From positions 1 to 64,000 of the forward strand of contig NZ_WKJG01000108.1 in NCBI RefSeq assembly GCF_027853235.1: a DNA stretch of 64,000 bases, given 5' to 3'. Position numbers and translations under genes: made by a program. The notes under the pieces were generated by a model. That model made no database searches, was not told where the DNA came from, and worked only from the letters and a program-made list of their open reading frames with translations. Below, piece by piece: positions 41,958 to 50,691 of the stretch; the stretch's first letter is position 1, and each line of letters starts with the position of its first letter. The stretch comes from Aliibacillus thermotolerans. Its GTDB lineage: Bacteria; Bacillota; Bacilli; Bacillales; Marinococcaceae.

Positions 41958-42395
41958 ATGAAAAAAGCGTTGCTTATTAATGGCCCCAATTTAAATATGC
42001 TTGGGAAAAGAGAGCCTGATGTGTATGGGAAGACAACATTGGAAGAAATAGAAAACATGTTAACAGAGAAAGCCCGCACGAAAGGAATTGAATTAACATG
42101 TAAGCAATCGAATCATGAAGGCGACATTATTGATTGGTTGCATGAAGCAGAAGGAAACGTGGATGCAGTGATTATCAATCCAGGGGCTTTCACTCATTAT
42201 AGCTATGCTATCCGTGATGCAATAGCAGCGATTTCTGTAGATGTGATTGAAGTACATATCTCAAACATACATAATAGAGAAGCATTTCGGCAACATTCTG
42301 TGATCGCTCCAGTCTCTAAAGGACAAATCGTTGGTTTTGGCATCAAAGGATATGAATTAGCATTAGAGGTAGTTAAAGGGGGATGCAATGAGTAA
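41958..42395 (+). CDS. aroQ: 3-dehydroquinate dehydratase, type II
   Basis: The 145-residue dodecamer-forming enzyme of the shikimate pathway dehydrates 3-dehydroquinate. LLINGPNLNMLGKREPDVYG (about 4-23) contains the catalytic Arg and Tyr, NPGAFTHYS (about 74-82) binds substrate, and HISNIHNREAFR (about 100-111) supplies the catalytic His. The ATG at 41958 is about 10 nt from GGGAG. It overlaps papA by 8 bp; aroQ-papA-efp is a conserved Bacillus cluster. Confidence 0.95.
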   Translation: MKKALLINGPNLNMLGKREPDVYGKTTLEEIENMLTEKARTKGIELTCKQSNHEGDIIDWLHEAEGNVDAVIINPGAFTHYSYAIRDAIAAISVDVIEVHISNIHNREAFRQHSVIAPVSKGQIVGFGIKGYELALEVVKGGCNE

Positions 42396-43455
42396 ACGTC
42401 TTGAAAAGCTAAGAAGTGCGTTGGAAAAGCAAGATGTGGATGCTATTTTTGTAGAAAGCGAGGCGAACCGTCGCTACTTGTCAGGGTTTTCTGGTACTGC
42501 CGGTGCCTTATTCATCACGAAAACCGAAGCGTATCTTGTGACGGATTTCCGTTACGTAGAACAAGCGAAAAAACAATGCCCATCCTTCGATATTGTCGAA
42601 TCCCTTTCCCGTTACGATTCGATTGGAGAACTGGCATCGAAAACCGGCATAAAAACAGTTGCATTTGAAAAAGACCATATCACGTATACGCAATATGAAT
42701 GGCTAAAGAATCACGTAAAAGCGGAGTTGCTTCCTGTTAGTGACATCGTCGAAAATATTCGTCTGATAAAAGATGAAGAAGAAATTCGAATGTTGAAAAA
42801 AGCTGCTGTAATTGCGGATGAAGCGTTCTTACATGTGACAAAACAAATAAAAAGCGGGATGACGGAGCGTGAGATTCGCGACGAATTGGAATTTTTCATG
42901 AGAAAACAAGGTGCCGATGGTTCCTCTTTTGATATTATTGTGGCCTCTGGTTGGCGCAGTGCTCTACCGCACGGGGTAGCATCTGAGAAAAAAATTGAAA
43001 AAGGCGAGCTTGTCACAATGGATTTCGGAGCGTATTATCAAGGATATTGTTCCGATATTACTCGAACGGTCGCCATTGGAGAACCGTCTCCTCAGTTAAA
43101 GGAGATTTATGACATTGTCTATGATGCACAAATCCAAGCGGTAAACACCATTGGCCCGAATATGACGGGAAAAGAAGCAGATGAGATCGCAAGACAAGTG
43201 ATTGAAGAAAAAGGATACGGGTCTTATTTTGGTCATAGTTTAGGTCATGGACTGGGAATGGAAGTACATGAACGTCCTCGTTTATCGAAAAATGAAAAAA
43301 CTGTATTGCAGCCAGGAATGGTCGTTACGGTGGAACCTGGAATTTACGTACCAGATGTTGGTGGAACGAGAATTGAAGATGATATCGTCATTACTGAAAA
43401 CGGAAATGAACGATTAACAACATCCACTAAAGAACTGATCATTATTGAAAACTAA
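42388..43455 (+). CDS. papA: M24 family Xaa-Pro aminopeptidase
   Basis: The 355-residue metallopeptidase removes N-terminal residues preceding proline. Binuclear-metal ligands are in VTMDFGAYYQGYCSDITRT (about 210-228), HSLGHGLGMEVHE (about 285-297) and TVEPGIY plus GGTRIEDD near the end. The N-terminal creatinase-like domain is complete. AAGGGGGATGC precedes the ATG, which overlaps aroQ. The gene is yqhT in B. subtilis and precedes efp. That order is sensible since EF-P acts on proline stretches, though the functional tie is speculative. Confidence 0.93.
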   Translation: MSKRLEKLRSALEKQDVDAIFVESEANRRYLSGFSGTAGALFITKTEAYLVTDFRYVEQAKKQCPSFDIVESLSRYDSIGELASKTGIKTVAFEKDHITYTQYEWLKNHVKAELLPVSDIVENIRLIKDEEEIRMLKKAAVIADEAFLHVTKQIKSGMTEREIRDELEFFMRKQGADGSSFDIIVASGWRSALPHGVASEKKIEKGELVTMDFGAYYQGYCSDITRTVAIGEPSPQLKEIYDIVYDAQIQAVNTIGPNMTGKEADEIARQVIEEKGYGSYFGHSLGHGLGMEVHERPRLSKNEKTVLQPGMVVTVEPGIYVPDVGGTRIEDDIVITENGNERLTTSTKELIIIEN

Positions 43456-43476
43456 CATGCTCGGAGGGATGATTCG

Positions 43477-44037
43477 ATGATTTCTGTCAACGATTTTAAA
43501 ACTGGATTAACCATTGAAGTAGATAACGATATTTGGCAAGTGATGGAGTTTCAACACGTAAAACCAGGAAAAGGAGCTGCCTTCGTTCGTTCGAAATTAC
43601 GCAGTCTTCGTACCGGATCCATTCAAGAAAAAACGTTTCGCGCTGGTGAAAAAGTGAACACAGCTCACATTGAACGAAAAAAAATGCAATATTTATACGC
43701 AAATGGCGATCAACATGCATTTATGGATTCAGAAACGTTTGAACAAATTGAGTTATCCAGTAAGCAAATTGAACATCAGCTGAATTTCTTAAAAGAAAAT
43801 ATGGAGGTACATGTTATTTCATATGAATCGGAAACCCTTGGGGTAGAACTACCGAACACCGTTGAACTGGAAGTAGTAGAAACAGAGCCGGGAATTAAAG
43901 GGGATACAGCATCCGGCGGTTCCAAACCAGCTGTATTAGAGACCGGTTATAAAGTACAAGTACCATTTTTCGTGAACCAAGGAGATAAACTGGTCATCGA
44001 TACAAGAAGTGGAGAATACGTCTCCCGTGCCAACTAA
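43477..44037 (+). CDS. efp: Translation elongation factor P
   Basis: The 186-residue protein with three OB-like domains rescues ribosomes stalled at polyproline. The modification loop is [10 protein letters not shown], with Lys32 at the tip, as in Bacillus EF-P where this lysine is modified. The C-terminal signature [19 protein letters not shown] (about 158-176, cited in part) is present. CGGAGGGATG precedes the ATG. It ends with a strong terminator that separates it from spoIIIA. Confidence 0.96.
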   Translation: MISVNDFKTGLTIEVDNDIWQVMEFQHVKPGKGAAFVRSKLRSLRTGSIQEKTFRAGEKVNTAHIERKKMQYLYANGDQHAFMDSETFEQIELSSKQIEHQLNFLKENMEVHVISYESETLGVELPNTVELEVVETEPGIKGDTASGGSKPAVLETGYKVQVPFFVNQGDKLVIDTRSGEYVSRAN

Positions 44038-44045
44038 ATAACGAG

Positions 44046-44087
44046 AAAAAGATGATTTCGTGCGTAAAACGAAATCATCTTTTTTAT
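44046..44087 (+). terminator. efp terminator
   Basis: AAAAAGATGATTTCGT (44046-44061) pairs with ACGAAATCATCTTTTT (44069-44084), with T residues after. Confidence 0.95.
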
Positions 44088-44172
44088 TGGTCTCTTTTTC
44101 TCTTATGGAGTTCTATGTAAAGAAAAAATGAATAAAGTGTACAAACACCTCTTTTGGAAAGGAGGACTGTTC

Positions 44173-45099
44173 TTGAATGAAGTCATCCATCTGTTCCCGC
44201 CTCATTTACAAGGTTATTTTGCAAATCATGCCCTCCCCTCTTTCATAGAAGAAATACGCGTACGCATTCATGCACCCATTGAATTGATTACGAACGAAGG
44301 CGTCTACTATCTCCGAGATGAGAAGGAAGACTTATATGTGCTAACAGAAGAAGATGTCGATTATATTTTAAATCAATTAAGTGAATTTTCCATATATGCC
44401 TTTCATGAAGAACTCAAGCAAGGATTTATTACGACAAAAGGTGGCCACCGAGTAGGCCTTGGCGGACAAGTCGTTCAAGAAGATGGAAAAGTACAAACGA
44501 TGAAACATGTTCGTTTTTTCAACATTCGTCTTGCTCGAAGTCGTCCGGGAGTTGCGCTTCCAAGTGCAAAACGTTTATATCGTTATCATGTGGATCATAC
44601 GTTAATTATTGGTCCTCCTCAATCTGGGAAGACAACTTTTCTGCGTGATCTTGCTCGTATTTTAAGCAATGGTGAATGGAACGATCAACACATATCTAAA
44701 AAAGTAGCGATTGTCGACGAGCGTTCAGAAATTGCAGCGTGTTACCAAGGAATTCCATCCTTTGATGTCGGGAAAAGAACCGATGTGTTAGATCGATGTC
44801 CGAAAGCAGAAGGAATGATGATGATGATTCGCTCGATGAGTCCGGAAGTCATTATTGTGGATGAAATAGGGAGAGAAGAAGACGTAGATGCGATTTTAGA
44901 AGCTGCTTATGCTGGTGTCACGGTCATTTGTTCCGTACACGGACATAGTGAAGAAGAAATGAAAAAGAGACCAACGATGAAACGATTATTTTCTGACGTC
45001 CTTTTTAAACATATACTAACGCTCCATAGAACTTCTTTAGGGAAAGTAAAAGTGAAAGAACGTACTTTCAAGCCGTCGTTTTCGGTGATAGAAAAATGA
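44173..45099 (+). CDS. spoIIIAA: Stage III sporulation ATPase SpoIIIAA
   Basis: The 308-residue cytoplasmic ATPase resembles secretion ATPases and powers the mother-cell side of the SpoIIIA-SpoIIQ channel that sustains forespore development. Walker A is GPPQSGKTT (about 152-160), with VAIVDERSEIA and VIIVDEIGREED as further ATPase motifs. The TTG at 44173 follows AAAGGAGG at 7 nt and gives a product of B. subtilis length. It is the first gene of eight; expression from a SigE promoter is expected, but none was clear in 44088-44160. Confidence 0.95.
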   Translation: MNEVIHLFPPHLQGYFANHALPSFIEEIRVRIHAPIELITNEGVYYLRDEKEDLYVLTEEDVDYILNQLSEFSIYAFHEELKQGFITTKGGHRVGLGGQVVQEDGKVQTMKHVRFFNIRLARSRPGVALPSAKRLYRYHVDHTLIIGPPQSGKTTFLRDLARILSNGEWNDQHISKKVAIVDERSEIAACYQGIPSFDVGKRTDVLDRCPKAEGMMMMIRSMSPEVIIVDEIGREEDVDAILEAAYAGVTVICSVHGHSEEEMKKRPTMKRLFSDVLFKHILTLHRTSLGKVKVKERTFKPSFSVIEK

Positions 45100-45608
45100 G
45101 TTGGCTTGGAGCGCTTTTCATTTTATGTGGCTCAACGTGGACAGGTTTTTATTTTGCAAAAAAACTAACAGATCGTCCTCGTCAATTAAGACAATTAAAG
45201 GTAGCTTTGCAAACTTTTGAAGCTGAAATGATGTATGGAATGAGCCCATTAAGAGAAATAAGCGAAAAGATTAGCCGTCAACTTCCTATCCCTGTTGCGT
45301 ACATTTTTCAATGTTTTTCGAGACGATTAAAACAAGGAGAGAAAAATGCAGAAGAGGCGTGGGAATATAGTTTAAATGAAACATGGCCCGCTACCGCAAT
45401 GCATGAACAAGAAAAAGAAATTATGCGTCAATTTGGAGCCACGCTCGGTCAACACGAAAAACACCAACAACAAAAACATATCCGCCTTGCGATCATTCAT
45501 TTAGAAAAAGAAGAAAAAGAAGCAATCGAAACGCAAAGAAAATATGAAAAAATGACGAAAACGTTAGGATTTTTAGCAGGATTACTCCTTATTATTTTGT
45601 TGATTTAA
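45096..45608 (+). CDS. spoIIIAB: Stage III sporulation protein SpoIIIAB
   Basis: The 170-residue protein has helices at both ends (about 3-20 and 152-169) and a cytoplasmic domain between, with a GspF-like role proposed in the channel. EAEMMYGMSPLREI (about 45-58) and FGATLGQHEKHQQQKHI are family marks. It overlaps spoIIIAA by 4 bp. Confidence 0.94.
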   Translation: MSWLGALFILCGSTWTGFYFAKKLTDRPRQLRQLKVALQTFEAEMMYGMSPLREISEKISRQLPIPVAYIFQCFSRRLKQGEKNAEEAWEYSLNETWPATAMHEQEKEIMRQFGATLGQHEKHQQQKHIRLAIIHLEKEEKEAIETQRKYEKMTKTLGFLAGLLLIILLI

Positions 45609-45632
45609 AAAAGATTAAAGGAGGACATGACA

Positions 45633-45839
45633 GTGGCCTATGATGTGAATACCATCTTTCAAATAGCTGGAATAGGGATTGTTGTTGCTATGATTCATAC
45701 GGTGTTAAAACAAATGGGCAAAGAAGACTGGGCGCATTGGGTCACTCTCATCGGTTTTGTTGTGGTGTTGTATATGGTCGCAACGATTGTAGATGATTTA
45801 TTTCAGAAAATAAGAAGTGTTTTCTTGTTACAAGGTTAG
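45633..45839 (+). CDS. spoIIIAC: Stage III sporulation protein SpoIIIAC
   Basis: The 68-residue, two-helix membrane protein matches the family almost throughout (VNTIFQIAGIGIVV, DDLFQKIRSVFLLQG). I chose the GTG at 45633, 8 nt after AAAGGAGG; the ATG at 45627 is only 2 nt from it. SpoIIIAC and SpoIIIAD form part of the membrane channel. Confidence 0.94.
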   Translation: MAYDVNTIFQIAGIGIVVAMIHTVLKQMGKEDWAHWVTLIGFVVVLYMVATIVDDLFQKIRSVFLLQG

Positions 45840-45845
45840 GAGGCG

Positions 45846-46247
45846 ATGACGATTGAGATCGTTCAAATTGTCGGTTTTGCGCTCATCGCCACTTTTTTAA
45901 TTCTTCTGTTACAACCGAAACAACCGGAAGTTGCCCTCCTCATTGGTCTGGCAACGGGAGCTTTTATTTTTCTTTACTTATTGGCACCAATCGAATCAGC
46001 TTTACAATTAATTTCTTCTTTATCAGGACAAGCTGGTGTGAATTCCATATATATTCAAACGCTTTTAAAGATTATCGGTGTTGCTTATATTGCTGAATTT
46101 GGCGCGCACATTGCAAGAGATGCGGATCAAGAAGCCATTGCAGCAAAAATAGAATTGGCGGGAAAACTCATCATCATTATGTTAGCGATACCAATTTTTC
46201 AAGTATTAATTGAAACGATTTTAACGCTCATGCCTCGGGGAGCTTGA
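45846..46247 (+). CDS. spoIIIAD: Stage III sporulation protein SpoIIIAD
   Basis: The 133-residue membrane protein with about four helices shares IVQIVGFALIATFL at the start and LKIIGVAYIAEFGAHIARDA in the centre with the family. The ATG at 45846 fits the family N-terminus but is just 2 nt from AGGAGG, an unusually short gap. It is six bases from the end of spoIIIAC. Confidence 0.94.
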   Translation: MTIEIVQIVGFALIATFLILLLQPKQPEVALLIGLATGAFIFLYLLAPIESALQLISSLSGQAGVNSIYIQTLLKIIGVAYIAEFGAHIARDADQEAIAAKIELAGKLIIIMLAIPIFQVLIETILTLMPRGA

Positions 46248-46257
46248 GGTGAACATG

Positions 46258-47463
46258 ATGGGGAAAAAAATCTTGGTCGTTTGTCTCGTTTTACTTTTTC
46301 ACTGTATCAGCATGGGAGAAATAGTAGCGGCGCTGGATGAAAGTCAACAGGAGGAACAGGAGAATGAAGGAAGTATTGACGCGATAAAAGACGAGCAATT
46401 AGAGCAATTAAATTTAGAAGACATTCAAACTTTTTGGGATCAGTTATTAAAAGAATATGGGCCTTTTTTGCCGGAGTCACAAAAAGGTTCTTTTCATGAA
46501 TTTTTACGGGAAGACACGGGTTTTTCGTTGAAAGAATGGATCATTGCTTTTTTTCGCTTTATTTTACACGAAATTATTGCTAACGGGAAATTAATGGGAA
46601 CGTTAATCCTTCTTGCTTTGTTTAGTGCAATTGTAAAAACATTTCAACACGCTTTTGAAAATGAAGCAGTAAATAAAACAGCGTATAGTGTCATCTTTAT
46701 TGTCATGCTTGTTATTGCTATCAATAGTTTTTACGTAGCGATGTCTTATGTGGAAGAAACGATTGCCCACATGGTTCATTTTATGACGGCCTTGCTTCCA
46801 CTCATGTTAGCTCTTTTAGCCTCTACTGGTTCCCTTTCCTCCGCAGGTTTGTTTCATCCACTCGTCATGTTTCTCATCCAAACGAGTGGGTTACTCGTGC
46901 AACATATCGTGCTGCCTTTACTATTTTTTTCTGCTCTCATGAGTATTGTAAGCAGTTTAAATGATCACATCAAAGTAACAAAATTAGCTGATTTACTACA
47001 AAAGACAGCCGTTGGTATTTTAGGGTTTTTTTTTACGATTTTTATCGGTGTGATTTCTGTTCAAGGAGCAACGATGGCAGTGACAGATGGGATGGCAATA
47101 AAAACGGTGAAGTATTTTGCCGGAAATTTTATTCCGGTGATCGGAAGGATGTTTACGGATGCAGCAGATACGGTTTTAGGCGCTTCCGTATTATTAAAAA
47201 ATACGATTGGAGTAGCAGGGGTCGTCATTTTGTTTGTCATTTGTGCTTTCCCGGCCTTAAAAGTGCTCGTCATCGGTTTTATATTTCATTTTACTGCAGC
47301 GGTTATTCAACCAATTGGAGAAGGTCCGTTGTTAGACTCTTTATCTACTTTAGGGAAAACGGTTATTTTTATGTTCGCTTCTTTAGCTCTCGTTGCTTTC
47401 ATGTTTTTTATTGCGATCACATTTATCGTTGCTTCCGGAAATATTTCGTTGATGGTGAGGTGA
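46258..47463 (+). CDS. spoIIIAE: Stage III sporulation protein SpoIIIAE
   Basis: The roughly 401-residue protein has a signal-like first helix (KILVVCLVLLFHCISMG), an acidic segment of about 80 residues and then about eight membrane helices. VQGATMAVTDGMAIKTVKYFAGNFIPVIG (cited in part) is the conserved centre. Start choice among GTG 46249, ATG 46255 and ATG 46258 is open; the last is 8 nt from GAGG. It is an integral part of the channel. Confidence 0.94.
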   Translation: MGKKILVVCLVLLFHCISMGEIVAALDESQQEEQENEGSIDAIKDEQLEQLNLEDIQTFWDQLLKEYGPFLPESQKGSFHEFLREDTGFSLKEWIIAFFRFILHEIIANGKLMGTLILLALFSAIVKTFQHAFENEAVNKTAYSVIFIVMLVIAINSFYVAMSYVEETIAHMVHFMTALLPLMLALLASTGSLSSAGLFHPLVMFLIQTSGLLVQHIVLPLLFFSALMSIVSSLNDHIKVTKLADLLQKTAVGILGFFFTIFIGVISVQGATMAVTDGMAIKTVKYFAGNFIPVIGRMFTDAADTVLGASVLLKNTIGVAGVVILFVICAFPALKVLVIGFIFHFTAAVIQPIGEGPLLDSLSTLGKTVIFMFASLALVAFMFFIAITFIVASGNISLMVR

Positions 47464-47469
47464 GAGTCG

Positions 47470-48078
47470 ATGGAATGGTTAGGGGAATGGATGAGTCAAC
47501 TTATCATCTTTTTAATTGCCGCCTTTCTCATTGAAATATTACTTCCTTCCTCTTCCTTTCGCACCTACGTTCGACTCGTTCTCTCCTTTATATTGATGCT
47601 TCTTATTATTGAACCGATTCTTTCTTTCATGAACGTACCGAATCAATTAGAAAAAGAAGGGATTGCCTTGTTTTCCTATCTCCCTGTTTCGATGGAAGAA
47701 GAAATAAATGCACATAAAACCGAAATAGAAGCTGGACAAGATGCATATATTTCTAATCAAGTAGCGAAACAAATGCAAGCGCAAGTGGAAGAAACGATTG
47801 TGTCGAGATGGGGGTGGGAGATTGAGGATATTCAAGTAACGTATGACGAAGAGGAAATAGAAGATGTGAAAGAGTGGGTCATAACACTTTCTCTCACGGA
47901 AATAGCCGACGATCACATCACGCAACCAATACGTGTTGAACTAGCGGAAGAAAATGATTCGGAACGGGAAAATCAAAAACGAGAAATCATTAAATATTTA
48001 GAAAAAGAGTGGCAAGTAGATAGTACCCAATTACAAATCACCATGGGAGGAGGGGACCATCGTGGCAGAAGAGGATAA
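47470..48078 (+). CDS. spoIIIAF: Stage III sporulation protein SpoIIIAF
   Basis: The 202-residue protein has two N-terminal membrane helices (about 8-25 and 33-52) and a soluble ring-building-motif domain (about 85-190), similar to that of SpoIIIAG and secretion-system ring proteins. It starts six bases after spoIIIAE and overlaps spoIIIAG by 17 bp. The order within the operon is unchanged. Confidence 0.92.
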   Translation: MEWLGEWMSQLIIFLIAAFLIEILLPSSSFRTYVRLVLSFILMLLIIEPILSFMNVPNQLEKEGIALFSYLPVSMEEEINAHKTEIEAGQDAYISNQVAKQMQAQVEETIVSRWGWEIEDIQVTYDEEEIEDVKEWVITLSLTEIADDHITQPIRVELAEENDSERENQKREIIKYLEKEWQVDSTQLQITMGGGDHRGRRG

Positions 48079-48706
48079 GAAAACGAGCATATCTTTTTTA
48101 AAAGATTTGTTGAAGGGCCAAAAGGAATCAACGAAAAAGCCGATTCCTTGGTATCTTATCGTTATTCTCTTCTTTGGCATCGCTTTAATGATATTCGGAA
48201 CGATCAATAAAACAGATGTGCCGGAAGACGATTGGAATCATCTCCATCACTCCCAAGACGAAGTGGTGAAAACAGGGGCGAAACCGGAGGGAAAGGATTC
48301 TTTTACGGAAAAAGAAATGGAAGAAAGATTGGCGGATATGCTTACTAAAATTTCTGGCATTGAAAATGCGACGGTGATGGTGACGTTCGAAGGCAGTGAA
48401 AAAAAAGAATATGAAAAAAACAGCTACGTACATCAACAGACGACAAAGGAGAAAGATCAAGAAGGAGGGAGCCGCACAGTAGAAGATGGAGAAATCGAAG
48501 AGGAGATGGTTGTCCTACAAAAGGAAAATCGAGAGGAACCTGTACTTTATCAAACTAAAAATCCCGATATTCGCGGGGTGCTCGTCGTTGCTGAAGGAGT
48601 AGAGAATACCCAAATAAAAGAATGGGTCGTGGAAGCGGTGACGCGGGTGATGGATGTCGCTCCCCATAAAGTATCGGTACTGCCGAAAGAAAAAGGAAAG
48701 GAGTAA
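48062..48706 (+). CDS. spoIIIAG: Stage III sporulation protein SpoIIIAG
   Basis: The 214-residue protein has one membrane helix (about 29-47) and an exterior domain that in B. subtilis forms a 30-fold ring in the intermembrane space. RGVLVVAEGVENTQIKEWVVEAV near the C-terminus (cited in part) is conserved, with an acidic insertion before it. The GTG start overlaps spoIIIAF and has AGGAGGGG upstream. Confidence 0.93.
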   Translation: MAEEDKKTSISFLKDLLKGQKESTKKPIPWYLIVILFFGIALMIFGTINKTDVPEDDWNHLHHSQDEVVKTGAKPEGKDSFTEKEMEERLADMLTKISGIENATVMVTFEGSEKKEYEKNSYVHQQTTKEKDQEGGSRTVEDGEIEEEMVVLQKENREEPVLYQTKNPDIRGVLVVAEGVENTQIKEWVVEAVTRVMDVAPHKVSVLPKEKGKE

Positions 48707-48710
48707 AATC

Positions 48711-49283
48711 ATGGTATTAAAAAAACAAACGATTTGGCTCATGACGATGTTAAGTTTAACTATTGTCCTTGCGGTGTATTATGTCATGTCTCCGGATGAA
48801 ACAGCCCAAGAAGCAACGGAAGAAGAAATGACAGAGAAAGAGTGGACCACGTGGCTTGATGAAGAAGAATTAGAAACAATCATCGAAGAAACCGAACCAC
48901 AAGAGGATAGCGCTCAAGAAGTGCAAGGGTACACGGAAGGAAACAATTTATTTAGTGAATTGCGTATGGAAAGAGAAGAGATCCGGAGTCGTTTAAATGA
49001 ACAATATACAGAACAAATTGCCTCCGATGACTTTACTGCGGAGGAAAAAAGTAAAGCATATGAAGAAAGAGAACGGCTACAACAACTCGCGCAAAATGAA
49101 AGCACGTTAGAAAGTCTCGTACAAGCGGAAGGTTATGAAGATGCCGTCGTCATTACAAGCAATCAGCAAACACGAGTGATTGTCAAAGCGAGTGAGTTAT
49201 CGAAAGAGGAAGCCGCTCATCTTCATCGCTTAGCAAGAAAACATTTAGGGGTAGATGATGTCGTGATTGGCCACTACAATTAA
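48711..49283 (+). CDS. spoIIIAH: Stage III sporulation protein SpoIIIAH
   Basis: The 190-residue protein has an N-terminal helix (about 7-24), a long acidic coiled region, and a C-terminal ring-building domain (about 110-190, YEDAVVITSNQQTRVIVKAS). It spans the mother-cell membrane and contacts SpoIIQ across the septum. The ATG at 48711 follows AAAGGAG; the upstream in-frame extension lies inside spoIIIAG. It is last in the operon, followed by a terminator. Confidence 0.94.
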   Translation: MVLKKQTIWLMTMLSLTIVLAVYYVMSPDETAQEATEEEMTEKEWTTWLDEEELETIIEETEPQEDSAQEVQGYTEGNNLFSELRMEREEIRSRLNEQYTEQIASDDFTAEEKSKAYEERERLQQLAQNESTLESLVQAEGYEDAVVITSNQQTRVIVKASELSKEEAAHLHRLARKHLGVDDVVIGHYN

Positions 49284-49296
49284 TACATGAGGAAGG

Positions 49297-49332
49297 GCTT
49301 CGGAGATATAGACCACTCTCCGAAGCTTTTTA
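49297..49332 (+). terminator. spoIIIA operon terminator
   Basis: GCTTCGGAGA (49297-49306) pairs with TCTCCGAAGC (49317-49326), followed by TTTTTAT. Confidence 0.93.
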
Positions 49333-49365
49333 TATGATACATGAAAGGAGTGCGCGAAGGAAATA

Positions 49366-49394
49366 ATGAAAATTAAGAAGTGGCATGATATAAT
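49366..49394 (+). promoter_or_regulatory. Promoter for the 49442-54052 operon
   Basis: ATGAAA (49366-49371), 17 bp, then TGATATAAT, an extended -10 with TATAAT at 49389-49394. Confidence 0.6.
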
Positions 49395-49441
49395 TTAACC
49401 AACACTTTGTTGGATTCTAACATTGAGGAGAGGTTTTATTC

Positions 49442-49816
49442 ATGGAATGGAATGATTTAACAGACGGTGCCAAAGCCGTGTTAGAACAGACCCGTAATAT
49501 GAAAAATGATCAAATTCAAATAGTCGAATTCGAAGTTGGGTTTGAACATGAATATGGGGAAGGAGATAACGCTTATACCGTTTCGATCCAAGAAGAAGAC
49601 TATGAGAATTTAAAGCAGTTTACGAAACATAATGAATACGGGGAAAAATATCATATGGCAAGAAATAAAAACATCGTGAAAATTATTTTATTAGAAAATG
49701 GCAAGATTCCGGAAAATTTATCAGAGTACCCGGTTTTTCGTCAATATAAATATGAATACGTAGAAAAACAAGCTCAAAAGGAGCAGGCAGAAAGTGACGC
49801 AAAAGACATAGAATAA
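49442..49816 (+). CDS. Unknown small acidic protein in the accB-accC slot
   Basis: The 124-residue soluble protein has no signal peptide and no motif I recognise. It is rich in Glu and Asp with a mixed alpha/beta pattern (IQIVEFEVGFEHEYGEGDNAYT, cited in part) and ends in a Lys/Glu/Gln helix. AGGAGAGG precedes the ATG. In B. subtilis accB and accC occupy the space between spoIIIAH and yqhY; here this single gene does. It is 18 bp upstream of the yqhY start and probably co-transcribed. Confidence 0.8.
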   Translation: MEWNDLTDGAKAVLEQTRNMKNDQIQIVEFEVGFEHEYGEGDNAYTVSIQEEDYENLKQFTKHNEYGEKYHMARNKNIVKIILLENGKIPENLSEYPVFRQYKYEYVEKQAQKEQAESDAKDIE

Positions 49817-49834
49817 AGTATGGGGGTGGATGGA

Positions 49835-50236
49835 TTGAGTGAATACCGTGCGATTGATTTAGAAAACACGAAAAATGAATTAGGCACGATTGAAATAGCA
49901 CCGGAAGTGATTGAAGTGATCGCAGGTTTAGCGGCCTCGGAAGTGGAAGGAGTACATTCGCTAAGAGGAAGCTTTGCAACGGATGTAGCAGAAAGATTTG
50001 GTCGGAAAAATCATGGCAAGGGCGTCAAAGTTGACTTAGGAAGTGAAGAATCAGGAACGACAATCGATATTTCTGTTACCCTTCGTTACGGTGTATCCAT
50101 TCCGGAAGTGGCGAAAAATATTCAAGAGAACATTCATCAAGCCATTCAAACGATGACAGCAATTCCATTAGAGGCGATTAATGTTCATATCGTCGGTGTA
50201 CAGCTTAATACGACAGAAGAGAGCGAGCAATCATAG
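49835..50236 (+). CDS. yqhY: Asp23/Gls24 family protein YqhY
   Basis: The 133-residue protein carries the Asp23 core GTIEIAPEVIEVIAGLAASEVEGV (cited in part), then NHGKGVKVDLG and INVHIVGVQ. In B. subtilis YqhY is tied to control of acetyl-CoA carboxylase, which makes the absence of accBC beside it notable. TTG 49835 follows GGGGGTGG at 8 nt; an ATG at 49820 is possible. It precedes nusB. Confidence 0.92.
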   Translation: MSEYRAIDLENTKNELGTIEIAPEVIEVIAGLAASEVEGVHSLRGSFATDVAERFGRKNHGKGVKVDLGSEESGTTIDISVTLRYGVSIPEVAKNIQENIHQAIQTMTAIPLEAINVHIVGVQLNTTEESEQS

Positions 50237-50280
50237 GCTCTTTTCTTTTCTCGAAGTTTTGGAAAAAGGAGATTAAATGA

Positions 50281-50691
50281 ATGAATCGACGTCTAGCAAG
50301 GCTGAGAGCAATCCAAACATTATACCAAGTAGATTTAATCGGTGCGAATTGGGAAGAAGCTTTGCGTCACACGGTGGAACCCGGGGAAGTAGCTAGTGAA
50401 TTTTTGTTTGAAATTATAGAAGGGACGCTGAAACATCAAGAAGAAATTGACGAATGTATTGAAAGAAACGTCACCAATTGGAAAATGGAACGCATTGGGA
50501 ATGTGGACCGGGCCGTGCTCCGGCTTGCAACGTATGAAATGTTGTTTGCAGAAGACATTCCGCTACATGTGAGTGTGAATGAAGCAGTCGAACTTGCAAA
50601 AGCATTTGGTGGCGAAGAACCTAGTAAATTTGTGAACGGTGTCTTATCAAAAATATTAGATGAAGTAAAACAAAAGGAGAGGGAACAATGA
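50281..50691 (+). CDS. nusB: Transcription antitermination factor NusB
   Basis: The 136-residue all-helical RNA-binding protein acts in rRNA antitermination with NusE. N-terminal RRLARLRAIQTLYQ and the central NWKMERIGNVDRAVLRLATYEML (cited in part) plus NGVLSKI near the end are typical. AAAGGAG precedes the ATG. It overlaps folD by 4 bp. Confidence 0.95.
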   Translation: MNRRLARLRAIQTLYQVDLIGANWEEALRHTVEPGEVASEFLFEIIEGTLKHQEEIDECIERNVTNWKMERIGNVDRAVLRLATYEMLFAEDIPLHVSVNEAVELAKAFGGEEPSKFVNGVLSKILDEVKQKEREQ

